A DNA stretch of 29,037 bases. Origin: a virus. Shown in pieces: positions 1 to 12,100 of the stretch (positions within the stretch are counted from its first letter, which is position 1; each line of letters begins with the position of its first letter). The position numbers and the translations under genes are program-made. The stretch spans positions 1-29,037 of IMG/VR virus record IMGVR_UViG_3300037189_007701; one strand, 5' to 3'. The notes below the pieces were generated by a model, which worked only from the letters and a program-made list of their open reading frames with translations, searched no databases and was not told the DNA's origin.

Positions 1-32
1 CGTGTTAATTAAGTAGTCATATAATTAACCTA

Positions 33-40
33 AATAAATA
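33..40 (+). promoter_or_regulatory. T4-like late promoter element (AATAAATA)
   Basis: The octamer AATAAATA matches the NATAAATA late-promoter pattern described for marine T4-like phages (TATAAATA in T4). It ends 18 bases before the ATG at 59 of the gp6-like gene, so a transcript would start just ahead of that gene. The same pattern stands in the gaps before the genes at 18329 and 20288, which supports it as functional rather than AT-rich noise. In T4 this class of promoter is read by host RNA polymerase carrying the phage sigma gp55 and coactivator gp33; neither gene is in the window. Confidence 0.55.
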
Positions 41-58
41 CTTGATATAGGTAAAAAT

Positions 59-3000
59 ATGACACAAACCACACGTCAAACAAGTCTCTTAGTCCAGCAA
101 GATTGGACAAAAATTTATCAGACGTTTACAAACGCAGACTTTACTAGCTACGATTTTGAAACACTACGCAATAGTATGATTAATTATATTAAGACATACT
201 ACCCAGAAACATTCAACGATTTCCTAGAAAGTTCAGAATATTTGGCACTCATTGACATGATTGCTTTTTTGGGCCAAAGCCTGGCATTCCGCACTGACTT
301 AAATGCACGTGAAAACTTTATTGACACGGCACAACGCCGCGATAGTATTTTAAAACTAGCTCGTATGTTAAGTTACAATCCCAAGCGTAATACAGCCGCT
401 AGTGGACTACTAAAAATTGACAGCGTCAAAACAACCGAACCAATTATTGATGGCAACGGCACAAACTTAGCCAATGCTAACATACATTGGAACGATCTAA
501 CCAATGACAACTGGCTAGAACAGTTTACTGCTATTATAAATGCATCGTTGGTCACCACTCAACAGATTGGCAAGCCGGGCAACGGTCAAAAAATTGGCGG
601 TATTCAAACAGACGAATATTCAGTCGCATTAAATCCCAACACTTTACCGGCCGCTGGATTCTCGGTCAACATTCAAGGCACCGCAGTTGGATTTGAAGCT
701 GTCAGTGCAACGTCAGCAGGACAAACTTATATCTACGAAGATGATCCAACCAAACTTGGACAGTTCAATTTATTGTACAGAAACGACAACAATGGCAACG
801 GAAGTAATAATACCGGATTCTTTGTTTATTTTAAGCAAGGTACATTGAATGCAACAACATTTAATATTACCAATAGTATTCCAAATAACTTTGTACCTGT
901 GGTAGCCAATAACATTACCGACAGTGACCACTGGCTGTATGGATTGAACGTCAACGGCAATCCAGTAACTAAGTGGACCCCAGTTCCTGCACTACCTGGT
1001 GTTAATGTTATTTTTAATAATTTAACAGAAAAGAATTTATATCAAATCAATACTACAAATAACGATCAGGTTAATTTAGTATTTGGTGATGGCTCATTTG
1101 CAAACATTCCGCAAGGCAGCTTCCGTTTTTATTATCGTACCGGTAATGGGCTAACATATTCAGTCACTCCCGATGATATGTCAAGTGTAAGCATTGCCTT
1201 AACGTATATTAGCAAGAATAACACAGTTGAAACATTGACAGTTGTAGCTAGTCTAGCCTACACAGTAACCAATGCCAATGCTGCTCCAAGTTTAGGCAGT
1301 ATTAAATCGGCAGCGCCACAACAATACTATACACAGAATCGTATGATTACTGCGGAAGATTATAACATTTTCCCAACAACATCATTTACCAGCATTCAAA
1401 AAATCAAGGCAGTTAATCGTTCAAGCTCGGGGGTGAGCTTGTATCTCGATGCAATTGACCCAACTGGTAGTTATTCTAGTACAAACATTTTTGGCGACGA
1501 TGGTATCATTACAAGTAACAGTGCAGTCAACTCAACTACATTTAGTTTCTTAACTACCAATGACATCTACTCGGCAATCTACAATCAAGTAATTCCAACG
1601 ATTGACAGTACTGAAGTTAAAAATTATTATTATGGAACTTATCCAAAATTTAATACTCCGGCAGCACTTGGCGGCAATATTATTTTTACAAAAAACAAAG
1701 CCGACACAACCAGCACCAGCTCAGGTTATTTAATTGCCTCCACAACTGGCAACATATTGCAAGTTGGTACGGGAGTTACAGCAAATTTGAAATATGTTAA
1801 TACAGGTGCCAGCGTACTATTTTCTGCACCAGCTGGTTACAGATTTGACGCACAACATACTATTCAACCGGGCAACACATTAATTAATCCGGGTGACTCG
1901 CTGAGTTTTTATGCTGTAGTCACCAACGTTGTTGAAAATGGCGATGCGTACACACCAAGTCAAGTAACCTTTGGTACAATAGTTCCAAATAATGCTGTTG
2001 TAAGTGATACTTTATTGGCCGGCAATAATTGTATTGTGCCCGCTTATAAAAATAATTTAACCAGCAGTTTAATTTCTGTATTAATTGAACAAATTTTAAC
2101 CAAAACAAACTTTGGTCTAACCTACGACCAGGTTAATCAGACCTGGGTAAATATTTTACCGTCGGCAATCGGCACTAGATCAGACTGGATTTTAAAATTT
2201 ACATACAATCAAGGATTATACACAGTTAACTATCGTACAATTTCTTACGTGTTTGCCAGTGCAGGAAAAACACATTTTTACTTCGATCCTGCTAGCAAGT
2301 CATACGACAGTACCACAGGCTTAGTGGCCATAGACTTTATCAAAATACTTAAGATTAATACTAAACCTGATCTGTCAGGCACATCATTGACCAATGACAT
2401 ACTATGGCAAATCTATGATACTGTGACAGAAGCCGACGGATATGTAAATCAAAATCAAATTTTAATCAAGAGCCCAGCAACACAAATGATGGGGGTTCCG
2501 GACAATCCAGACCTCTACACCACTGTGGCCAACACACAACCCTTGCGTAACAGTTTATATTTCCAATATAAACACAATAGTCCGAGTCGAAGTCGCATTG
2601 ATCCCACTCCGGTGAACTTGATTGACGTGTATATCTTAACCAGCGGCTATTCAATTGGCTATTTAAATTGGCTACGTGACTTGACTGGCACAGTCAAAGA
2701 ACCCGAATTCCCAACTTCGAGTTCGTTACAAACTGCCTACGCCACACTAGATAATTTTAAAGCTGTGAGTGATACAATCATTTACAACCCAGCACGATTC
2801 AAGCCCTTGTTTGGACAAAAAGCAAATAGGAACTTACAAGCACGATTCCAAGTGGTAAAAAACAACATAGCCGGGGCGACTGATAATGAAATAAAGACTC
2901 GGGTTATTAGTGCAATTAACAATTACTTTGATCCAAGCAACTGGGATTTTGGTGATACATTCTATTTCTCAGAGCTAGCCGCGTACTTACACGCTACCTT

Positions 3001-3190
3001 AGCACCAAACATTTCTAGCGTACTGATTGTACCTGCCAGTGCAGATTTAGTATTTGGTAACTATTTCCAAATCAACTCCGAGCCATGGGAAATTATTACC
3101 AGCGCAGCAACAGTCAATGACATTGATATCATTACCGCTGTAACAGCGGCACAATTAAATCTTGGCAATAATCTAATAGGAACTTATTAA
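59..3190 (+). CDS. 6: Baseplate wedge protein, T4 gp6-like
   Basis: This is a structural subunit of the contractile-tail baseplate wedge; in T4 gp6 forms the iris-like dimer ring that joins the wedges. Residues about 48-116 carry the strongest family signature: an ESSEYLALIDMIAFLGQ stretch followed by LNARENFIDTAQRR. Further family-like stretches are FGDGSFANIPQGSFRFYYR (about 341-360), QNRMITAEDYNIFP (about 427-440) and near the C-terminus WDFGDTFYFSELAAYLHATL (about 963-982). At 1043 residues it is longer than T4 gp6 (660), as expected for marine relatives with an expanded middle. The ATG at 59 follows a weak AGG ribosome site. The stop TAA shares one base with the ATG of the next gene, implying translational coupling. 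Confidence 0.85.
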   Translation: MTQTTRQTSLLVQQDWTKIYQTFTNADFTSYDFETLRNSMINYIKTYYPETFNDFLESSEYLALIDMIAFLGQSLAFRTDLNARENFIDTAQRRDSILKLARMLSYNPKRNTAASGLLKIDSVKTTEPIIDGNGTNLANANIHWNDLTNDNWLEQFTAIINASLVTTQQIGKPGNGQKIGGIQTDEYSVALNPNTLPAAGFSVNIQGTAVGFEAVSATSAGQTYIYEDDPTKLGQFNLLYRNDNNGNGSNNTGFFVYFKQGTLNATTFNITNSIPNNFVPVVANNITDSDHWLYGLNVNGNPVTKWTPVPALPGVNVIFNNLTEKNLYQINTTNNDQVNLVFGDGSFANIPQGSFRFYYRTGNGLTYSVTPDDMSSVSIALTYISKNNTVETLTVVASLAYTVTNANAAPSLGSIKSAAPQQYYTQNRMITAEDYNIFPTTSFTSIQKIKAVNRSSSGVSLYLDAIDPTGSYSSTNIFGDDGIITSNSAVNSTTFSFLTTNDIYSAIYNQVIPTIDSTEVKNYYYGTYPKFNTPAALGGNIIFTKNKADTTSTSSGYLIASTTGNILQVGTGVTANLKYVNTGASVLFSAPAGYRFDAQHTIQPGNTLINPGDSLSFYAVVTNVVENGDAYTPSQVTFGTIVPNNAVVSDTLLAGNNCIVPAYKNNLTSSLISVLIEQILTKTNFGLTYDQVNQTWVNILPSAIGTRSDWILKFTYNQGLYTVNYRTISYVFASAGKTHFYFDPASKSYDSTTGLVAIDFIKILKINTKPDLSGTSLTNDILWQIYDTVTEADGYVNQNQILIKSPATQMMGVPDNPDLYTTVANTQPLRNSLYFQYKHNSPSRSRIDPTPVNLIDVYILTSGYSIGYLNWLRDLTGTVKEPEFPTSSSLQTAYATLDNFKAVSDTIIYNPARFKPLFGQKANRNLQARFQVVKNNIAGATDNEIKTRVISAINNYFDPSNWDFGDTFYFSELAAYLHATLAPNISSVLIVPASADLVFGNYFQINSEPWEIITSAATVNDIDIITAVTAAQLNLGNNLIGTY

Positions 3191-6100
3191 TGGCCTTATC
3201 TAATACCATTGAGTTTTTGCCTCCGGTATTTAGAACTCCGACAAATCAGCGTTTTCTTGGTGCCACAGTTGATCAATTATTTACAGATCCTGTAGTAATA
3301 CCAATGAATGGCTATGTTGGACGACGCTTCAGTCCAACCTATAAAATCAACGACAACTATATTCCCGAATTAACTGGTCAGAGGCAAAACTATCAGCTTG
3401 AGCCTAGCGTGGTAGTCAAAGACAATAATAAAAACATTTTGTTTAACACCGGCTACATTGATCTAATTAACAGCGTTGCAAACAACAATGGTTATGTTGA
3501 CAACCATCAAAGATTATTTTCAGCAAAGAGCTACAGCTACGATGGCCACTTTGACTATGATAAATTTGTCAACTACTACAACTACTATTGGTTACCAAAT
3601 GGTCCTGCAGCAGTGCCTATTGTCACTAACGAAGTACCATATACCAAATCTTTTACAGTCACTAGAAATACCACCGCCGGTGGATATAACTTTACCGGGG
3701 TAGGATCACAACCAAACAGCCAATTGACTTTGGCACGTGGTGGCAGTTATACATTTAATATCAATCAGCCCGGCATCAAGTTCTGGATTCAAAGTAGTCC
3801 TGGCACGCTGGGTAAAGACGCCAATCTCCCAACAGTAAGTACACGTCAGGTGTTTGGTGTTAAGAACAACGGGATAGATCAGGGCGTTATAACTTTCAAA
3901 GTTCCGTTATTAGATTCGCAAAATTTTTATACTGCAATGCCAATCGTTGCCACAGTAGACGCTGCAGTGACATTTAAGTATACTGATATACAAAATAGAT
4001 TATTAAGTGAATTTCTAGCAGAATTTCCAACAGGTTTAGATGGTATTTCAAATTCAGTGGCGCTACAAGGTTCTACATTTGCGTTCATTGATCAATTAGA
4101 CAATGCTAATGATTGGACTACCCCAAGCATACCTGCTGGTAGCATCACCACAGACACTAACTCTTACGCACCCGGCACAATAGTATCTAGAACCAGCAGA
4201 GTGCATGGGTGGAGAGTGTCGTTAATCCCCACAGTGACGGTGGCCGGCAATGATTATGTGATTCAAATAAGCTCGAGTATTCCAGCGACAACGAAACAAA
4301 AAATCTTTGTCAGATCCGGCAAAACTTATGCATCAAATCAATTTTGGATTAACAATAATTTAACTTACCAGCCGGTACCAACCATTACTGCTACCAAAGA
4401 TTATTTGTATTACCAAGATTCAGAAAATCCCGAGTTCTATGGACAAATTAAGCTAGTCAACAATTCTAATTCCAAGGTTGATGTTGACAAGGACATACTG
4501 GGACAAATTGGTTACACCAGCCCCAATGGTGTAATTTTTACCAATGGATTAAAGATTTATTTTGATCGATATGTGACTCCGGCATCTTATGCTAACAAAG
4601 AATACTATGTTGAAGGAGTTGGTCGTGGCATCAGTCTAACTCCTGTGGACCTATTAATTGTACCAGAAACATTTGGCCTAAGTATTGATACATTACCTGA
4701 TTACCTTACTATTAATCGTGCCAGCAGAGATTGTAATCCGTGGACACGTAGTAATCGCTGGTTTCACAAAGATGTTGTACTAGCAACAGCAAACTACAAC
4801 AACACAGAAACAGACTACGGGCCCAATCTTCCCGGCCGTAGACCAATCCTTGAATTTGATTCTAACATACAATTATTTAATTTTGGACGCCAAGCCAAGG
4901 CCAGCATCACTTACATAACCCGTGAAAAAAGTGCGCAGACGTTGACCTTGGGCGGCCACTATAATATTCTTAGTGTGGGCACCACCGACTTCACTTCTTT
5001 TGGTGCCGCAACAAATGCAGTTGGTGTAACCTTCATAGCAACCCGAAACGGAACTGCACAGGATGGTACCGGCACAACAACTACAGATGCGTTCAATGAC
5101 TACAAGGGCAAGGTTACCGCAAGCATAGATGGATACGATTTACAAAATAACGATAGAATTGTTTTTTCTCAAGACTATGATACTACAATTTTAAATCAAA
5201 TATTCAAAGTGGTAATTGAAAAGATTAATAATTCTAATTATATTACTCTGGTGCCAACTGATGATACTCCTGTATTGGCAGGAGAAAATCTTTTAGTAAC
5301 CAGTGGCGATCGCCAAGGCGAAACTTGGAGATTTGACGGTACTAGTTGGTATCAGTGCCAGGTCAAAACGTCGGCCAATCAAGAACCATTGTTTGATTTA
5401 ATTGACGCAGATGGTTACAGCTTTAGCGATATAACCAGATACCCAGATACTACCTTTGCAGGCAGCCGTTTATTTGGTTATGCCCGCGGCACAGGTACAG
5501 CTGATCCAATGTTGGGCTTTCCGTTAAAGTATCAAAACTTTAACAACATTGGCGACATTGCATTTTACAACTATTACGATTTTCAATTTGATTCAATTGG
5601 TGCATCCACACCGGCCACATTTACCTATACAGATAATTTAACCACTAAGACAATTAATCTTAATAGCGGTTTTGTTGCCCAATCGCCGAGCCTAGAAAAA
5701 ACACAATATTCAAACAACTGGATTGAAACAGTTGAGCCGTCGGCCCAATATCAAATTTTCACCAAGTTCTATGACGGAACAGTTATTACAATCAATGAGG
5801 CGCAGCACGCCTTTGTACAGGTAGACATACTACCAGGTACTTCCGCTACAGTTCCACACCTTAAAGTTTATTTGAACAATAAGTTATTGACCCCGGGCAA
5901 CGACTACGACCTCACAATGTATGGTGTGTATGCTGTGGTAATCCTATCCTCGGCAATAGTACTTGAAATTGGTGACAAGATTGATGTGGCAGTATTTAGC
6001 AGCGCCGTTAGTCAAATAGCGTACTACGAAGTACCAAAAAATCTAGATTATAATCCACTCAATGAGAACTTTAACATTGTTACTCTAGGTCAGCTAAGAA

Positions 6101-9100
6101 CTCATTATAATAAATTAATTGAAAACACAGCAGTTACCACTGGCAATCAAGTGCCAGTCCAAGACCATTACTTAAAAGCACAAAGCGGAACCTTATTGCA
6201 ACATGATGCACCATTGGTGTATGCAATGACTTTCTTAAATGATCCCACTGTAAATTTTGTCAATGGACTGAATTTTGCGAGAAAAGAATATACAAAATTT
6301 AAAAACAGATTTTTAACGCTATGTACTACGATTAAAAATTTAGATTACTCTGATCCAGCGGCCAGCGTAGATACTATATTACAAAACATCAACGCGGTTA
6401 AAAATATCAGTTTTCCTTGGTTCTATTCGGACATGGTGCCACAAGGCAAAGAATACACCACAATTACATACACAGTATTGAACGTTCGACAAACCAATTA
6501 CGAAATTAATACTTTCTTTGACATTGCCAAACTAAGCAATCGGGCAGTTTTGGTTTACGTTAATAATGTACAGCAAAGTATTGGGACCGACTACGAATTT
6601 AGTACGTTGAACCCAACTATTATTTTCTTAAAATCATTGGCTATTAACGATGTAATAACAATACGTGATTATCCTAACACTGACGGTAACTACATTCCAG
6701 AAACTCCAACCAAGTTGGGTCTATATCCAAAATCGTTGCCTCAAGTGTATGTTGACACTACATATCAAACCTCCACAGAAGTATTGCGTGGCCACGACGG
6801 TAGTCTAACTCCTACCTTTGGCGACTTCCGTGACGATTTTTTATTGGAACTAGAATTAAGAATTTACAATAATATCAAATCCGACCATGACAAAAATCAA
6901 ATGGACATATTTGATGTGTTGCCTGGACGTTTCAGAACAACAGATTACAGCCTTGAAGAATACAACAAAATACTAAGTCAAAATTTCTTAACCTGGGTGG
7001 GCAATCATTCCATAGATTATATTTCAAATAAAACATACGATGTCAATAATGCTTGGACATGGAACTATAGTAGCTACGGCGATTCGGTTGACAATTCAAA
7101 ACTACAAGGATCCTGGCGTGCCATTTACAAATACTGGTACGACACAGATACTCCCAACTTAACTCCGTGGGAAATGCTAGGCTTTTTTGACCGCCCAGTC
7201 TGGTGGATTGACCGCTATGGCGTTGCTCCGTACACCAAAGGCAACTCATTACTATGGGAAGATCTTGAAGCAGGATATGTATGGAACGGTAGTAATGCAT
7301 TGGCCTATACAGACTCACGTTTTATCAGACCAAATCTAGTAGATTTTATCCCAGTTGATTCGGCTGGCAATTTATTAAATCCAGTCCAGATTCCATTGAC
7401 CAATATCGCAGCCTCTGGGCAGTTTAGCACAGCATACTCTGGTGCAGATTTTGCAGTAGGCCAACAAGGTCCCACAGAAACAGCCTGGCGCCGTAGTAGC
7501 GATTATGCCTACGCGGTACAACTAGCATTGGCATTAACAAAGCCTGCCACGTACTTTGCTACGCAATTAGATACAAGCAGATTCTTTAATAATAGTGTCA
7601 CCGGACAGTTTAGCAATATTGACAATCAAAAAATTGCTCCAAGTATTTTAACTGTCAATGGCAATGCTACGTCGGGCACAGTACAACGTACCAGTGGTTA
7701 TATCAATTGGATTGCAGACAGTATTAAGAATCTCGGTATTGATCCGGTTGCTAAAATTACAGAGTATTTTTCAAATTTGTCTGTTCAATTGAATTACAAA
7801 GTTGGCGGATTTACGGATACAAAAATACTTACAGTAACAGCAGAACAAACAACTCCTGGCTCAACTAGTTCCGGTGTTATTATCCCAGATTCCAATTATA
7901 ATGTTTACCTAAACAAGTCGGTGCCAGTGCGCACGGCGGTGTATAGTGCGGTCATTGTTGAAAAAACAACCACCGGCTTCTCAGTAACAGGCTACGATCC
8001 ATCAACGCCATTTTTTACTATTATCCCAAGTGTTGCTAATAACAATGCAGCATCGCTGTCGGTTAATGATGTTAGTATAAAACTATATCAAGAAAGCACA
8101 AACATAGCTCAAGTTATACCATACGGTACAGAATTTGCAACAATCCAACAGGTCACTGACTTCTTAATAAGCTACGAAAGATACCTAGTATCACAAGGTT
8201 TTGTGTTTACAACATTTGACAAAGATTTAAACATACAGCGTGATTGGACACTGAGTATTCGCGAGTTTTTATACTGGGTTCAGCAGGGCTGGTCAGCAGG
8301 CACTATCATTGTATTAAATCCGGTAGCAACAAAACTAAAACTAAACTCTGTTGGCGAAGTTGTTGACGAAATTACCAATATCACCAATGGCAGTAAACTG
8401 TTAGATCAAAATTTCTTATCAATTAAGAGCAACGATTTTACTATACTTCGTACAGAAAATGCACTGACTCAAAACACATTTGACGTTTCTACTTTAAGTG
8501 GAAAAATGATTACCTATGCAAAACTTAATTTAATACAATATGAACATGTATTGATATTCGACAATGTCGACGACTTTAACCATATTGTTTATATTCCAAG
8601 TCAAGGAACTCGCCAATTCAGATTAAAATTTTCCGGTTATAAAACAGGTGCTTGGACTGGTGCGTTAAGTGCACCTGGATTTATCTACAACAGTCCTACG
8701 ATCAATGAGTGGAATTCTAGCCTAGACTATAGACTCGGTGATATCGTTAAGTATAATAATTTCTATTATACTGCAACACAGGACATTGCAGCTAGCGAAA
8801 CCTTTAATAGTATTGTATGGACCCAGATACAAAAAGATGATATCCTGACTGGATTGTTGCCAAATTTTGGATTAAATGCAAGACAGTTTAACACTATCTA
8901 CGACATAGATAATCAACCAATCAATGAAAATTTACAAAACTATAGCGCCAGCTTAATCGGATTCCGTCAACGCCAATACTTGACAGACCTGGGCATTGGC
9001 ATCCCAACACAGACCAAGTTCTATCAGGGCTTTATCAAAGAAAAAGGCTCATTGAATGCTATCAACGCATTAACCAAAGCAACCTTTAATAATGTCAACG

Positions 9101-12100
9101 GTAACATCAACGTCTACGAAGAATGGGCATTTAGAACTGGATTATACGGCGGAATCAACAACAACACCTATAAAGAATTTGTATTAGATCAAAGTATTTT
9201 TACTACAAATCCTATTTCCTTCACATCCGGATCAGACTACGATGCCGGAAATATCATTGTAGTATTAAATGGTAATTCGACGTCAACCGACCCATTGACC
9301 GGAAACACTAATTCTAACATTTATACTGCTAGTAACTTATTATCCACATCAACAACCCTGTATACCAATCGAGTAAACGATGTTTACATTAGAGATATAC
9401 CTACAGCAGGATATGTAAACTTACAAGACATTGATTACACTATATTTGATATTGATAGTATCGCACAAACAACAATCCCAATTGAAAAAATTGGTGCCGG
9501 CGATAAGATTTGGTTAGCTAAAAATGAAGTCGATGAGTGGGAAATATTGCGAGCAACTGAAACGCAACTGGCGGCAACATCCTTAACCTATACGCTAGAT
9601 TCATATGGATTATTGACATTCAGTGGCCGTCACAACTTTGTTGCCAATGACATTATTGTGCTTAAAGATTTTGACACAGCATTTGATGGAATATACAAAG
9701 TTGAAAGTGTTACAAATTCTACCAGCATAGTTATAACTATTAGTTCAGCGAATCCGAAATTCGGACAAGTTAGTCCGCTACAAAAACTAATTAGAGCATT
9801 GACTATCACGGGCTCGGGCATAGTATATGGTCTGAACTCGGCCAGAGTTGACACGGTTACAGACCTGATCAACCAAACTCCGCCAAAGGGCGGTTGGACA
9901 GATCATGATCATGTTTGGGTCAATTCAACCGGCCAGGGCTGGGGTGTTTACACACATACTGTTCCGTGGCACAGTAATGCCACGACCATTATTAGTAACC
10001 GCAGCACAACCAATGCCAAATTTGGATCGGTGGTGCGCATCAACACCACAAACAATAACATCTATGTTGGCAATCCTGGCTCGGCCAATGTACAAGTATT
10101 TTCTAATACCGGTGCATACATTACATCCATAGCAAATGCACACGCTAGCTTTGGATCAGCTATTGCTACACAAGGAAATTTATTAGCAATTGGTGCACCC
10201 ACAGCAAGTGAGGTACACATATACATTGATAATGTTTATACACAAACTTTGGGCTCTGCTGGTGGTAACACAGTTGTTGTTAGCGAAGATCGTCAGTGGA
10301 TTTATTCTGGCAATGTTATCAGCAATCAAGTTAAAGCATACACCCCCGGTACAGTAACTTACTTAAATATTGGTAATTTGATTGTTTCTCCAACTCTGGC
10401 TATTGGTGATTACATCACACAATCAAATAGTGCAAATTATATTACCGCAAATGGTACGGTGGTTTATTCGTCGGTTGGCAACCTGATAGCACTGAGAGAT
10501 GTGGTTGGCACTTTTGTCTCTAATGTTGGCAACGTGCAGTTAGCTGGATTTGGCAATACTATGATTGCCAGGAATGGTGCATTGATAGCCAATGCTAACA
10601 TTACCAGCCGAACTACATCTATAAATTACTTATTAGCTGCTACTATCACCGGACCGGCAGACAGTATGTTTGGCACTGCTTTAGAAACCGATTCAATTGG
10701 GTCTAAACTGCTTATTTCGGCACCAAATGCTACTAATACCTATTCTCAAAACGGTAATGTTTATGTTTATACTCGATCTGGCACTACTATTACCTTAGCG
10801 CAAACATTGTCTAGCCAACACAAAAATCAATCAGCCAAATTTGGCGCAAGTCTGGCAACAGATAGCACAACGGCTAACTTATACGTGGGTGTTCCTGGAT
10901 CTTTAGCCTCGGGCAACTTCAACGGATTAGTAGAACGTTGGACTTTGTCTGGCAGCACTTATGTATTTGATCAAAGCATTTTCCACCCCAACAATGAAGT
11001 GGGTGCATTTGGTTCTAGTCTAAATGTGTCCGATGACGCAAAGTTATTGGCTGTGGGAAGTCAGGGATCTGCATCACAAGAAACAACAGTATTTGACAAT
11101 AGCTATACTACCATTGATGAATCAACAACTCAATTTGTTGATTATGTGATTAATAGTGGTGCTGTATATTTGTTTGAACCATTGGTTGATCCATTGGTTA
11201 CGAACACCAAAGGCAAATACATTTTCACACAACAACTTGAGGCGCAAGTTAGTAGCGGGGATCAATATGGTTATTCAATTGACTTGACCAGAAACATTAT
11301 TGTTGCCGGTGCCCCGGGTGCAAATTTGTCGGCAGGCCAAGTATTCCTGGCAAAAAATAACAATGCTTCTACTGCTTGGATACTGGCCAGACAACAACAG
11401 CCAAAAGTTGACATTGATAGCATTAGTCGAACCTTTATCTATAATAAATCAAACAACAATATGTTAGCCGCGCTTGACTTTATTGATCCTGCCAAAGGAA
11501 AAATATTGAATTCTGTGTCGCAGGATATTGATTATCAGTTAACCAAAGATCCAGCACTCTACAATCAAGGTAAAAAGACTGTGTCCGCAGACCTATACTG
11601 GGGTCCAGCACAGGTTGGACAGGTATGGTGGGATCTGAGCACTATACGTTACATAGACTACGAACAAGATGCACTAATCTATAGGCTTAACCATTGGGGT
11701 GAACGTTTCCCTGGTAGCAGTATTGATGTTTATCAGTGGGTAGAAAGTCGTGTATTGCCAAGTCAATACACTGGATCGGGCACTCCATTGTACGCAGATG
11801 ATAGTGCTTATAGTACCTATGGATATGTAGATACAAATCGTGCCGTACAGATAAAATATTATTTCTGGGTTAAGAATATTGATTCGGCTGCTACATCAGC
11901 TGGCAAGAACAATAGCATAGTTAGTATCACTAGCGCAATTGAAAATCCACAGACTCAGGGAATTCCCTACGTTGAAGTGTTAAGAAATGATACACTAACA
12001 ATGTATAACGTTAACAACTTGCTGGTTGGACAGAACAGCGTAGTTCACATCGGCACAACCAATGGAGAAACTAATCTAATACACAGCGAATATGCGTTGG

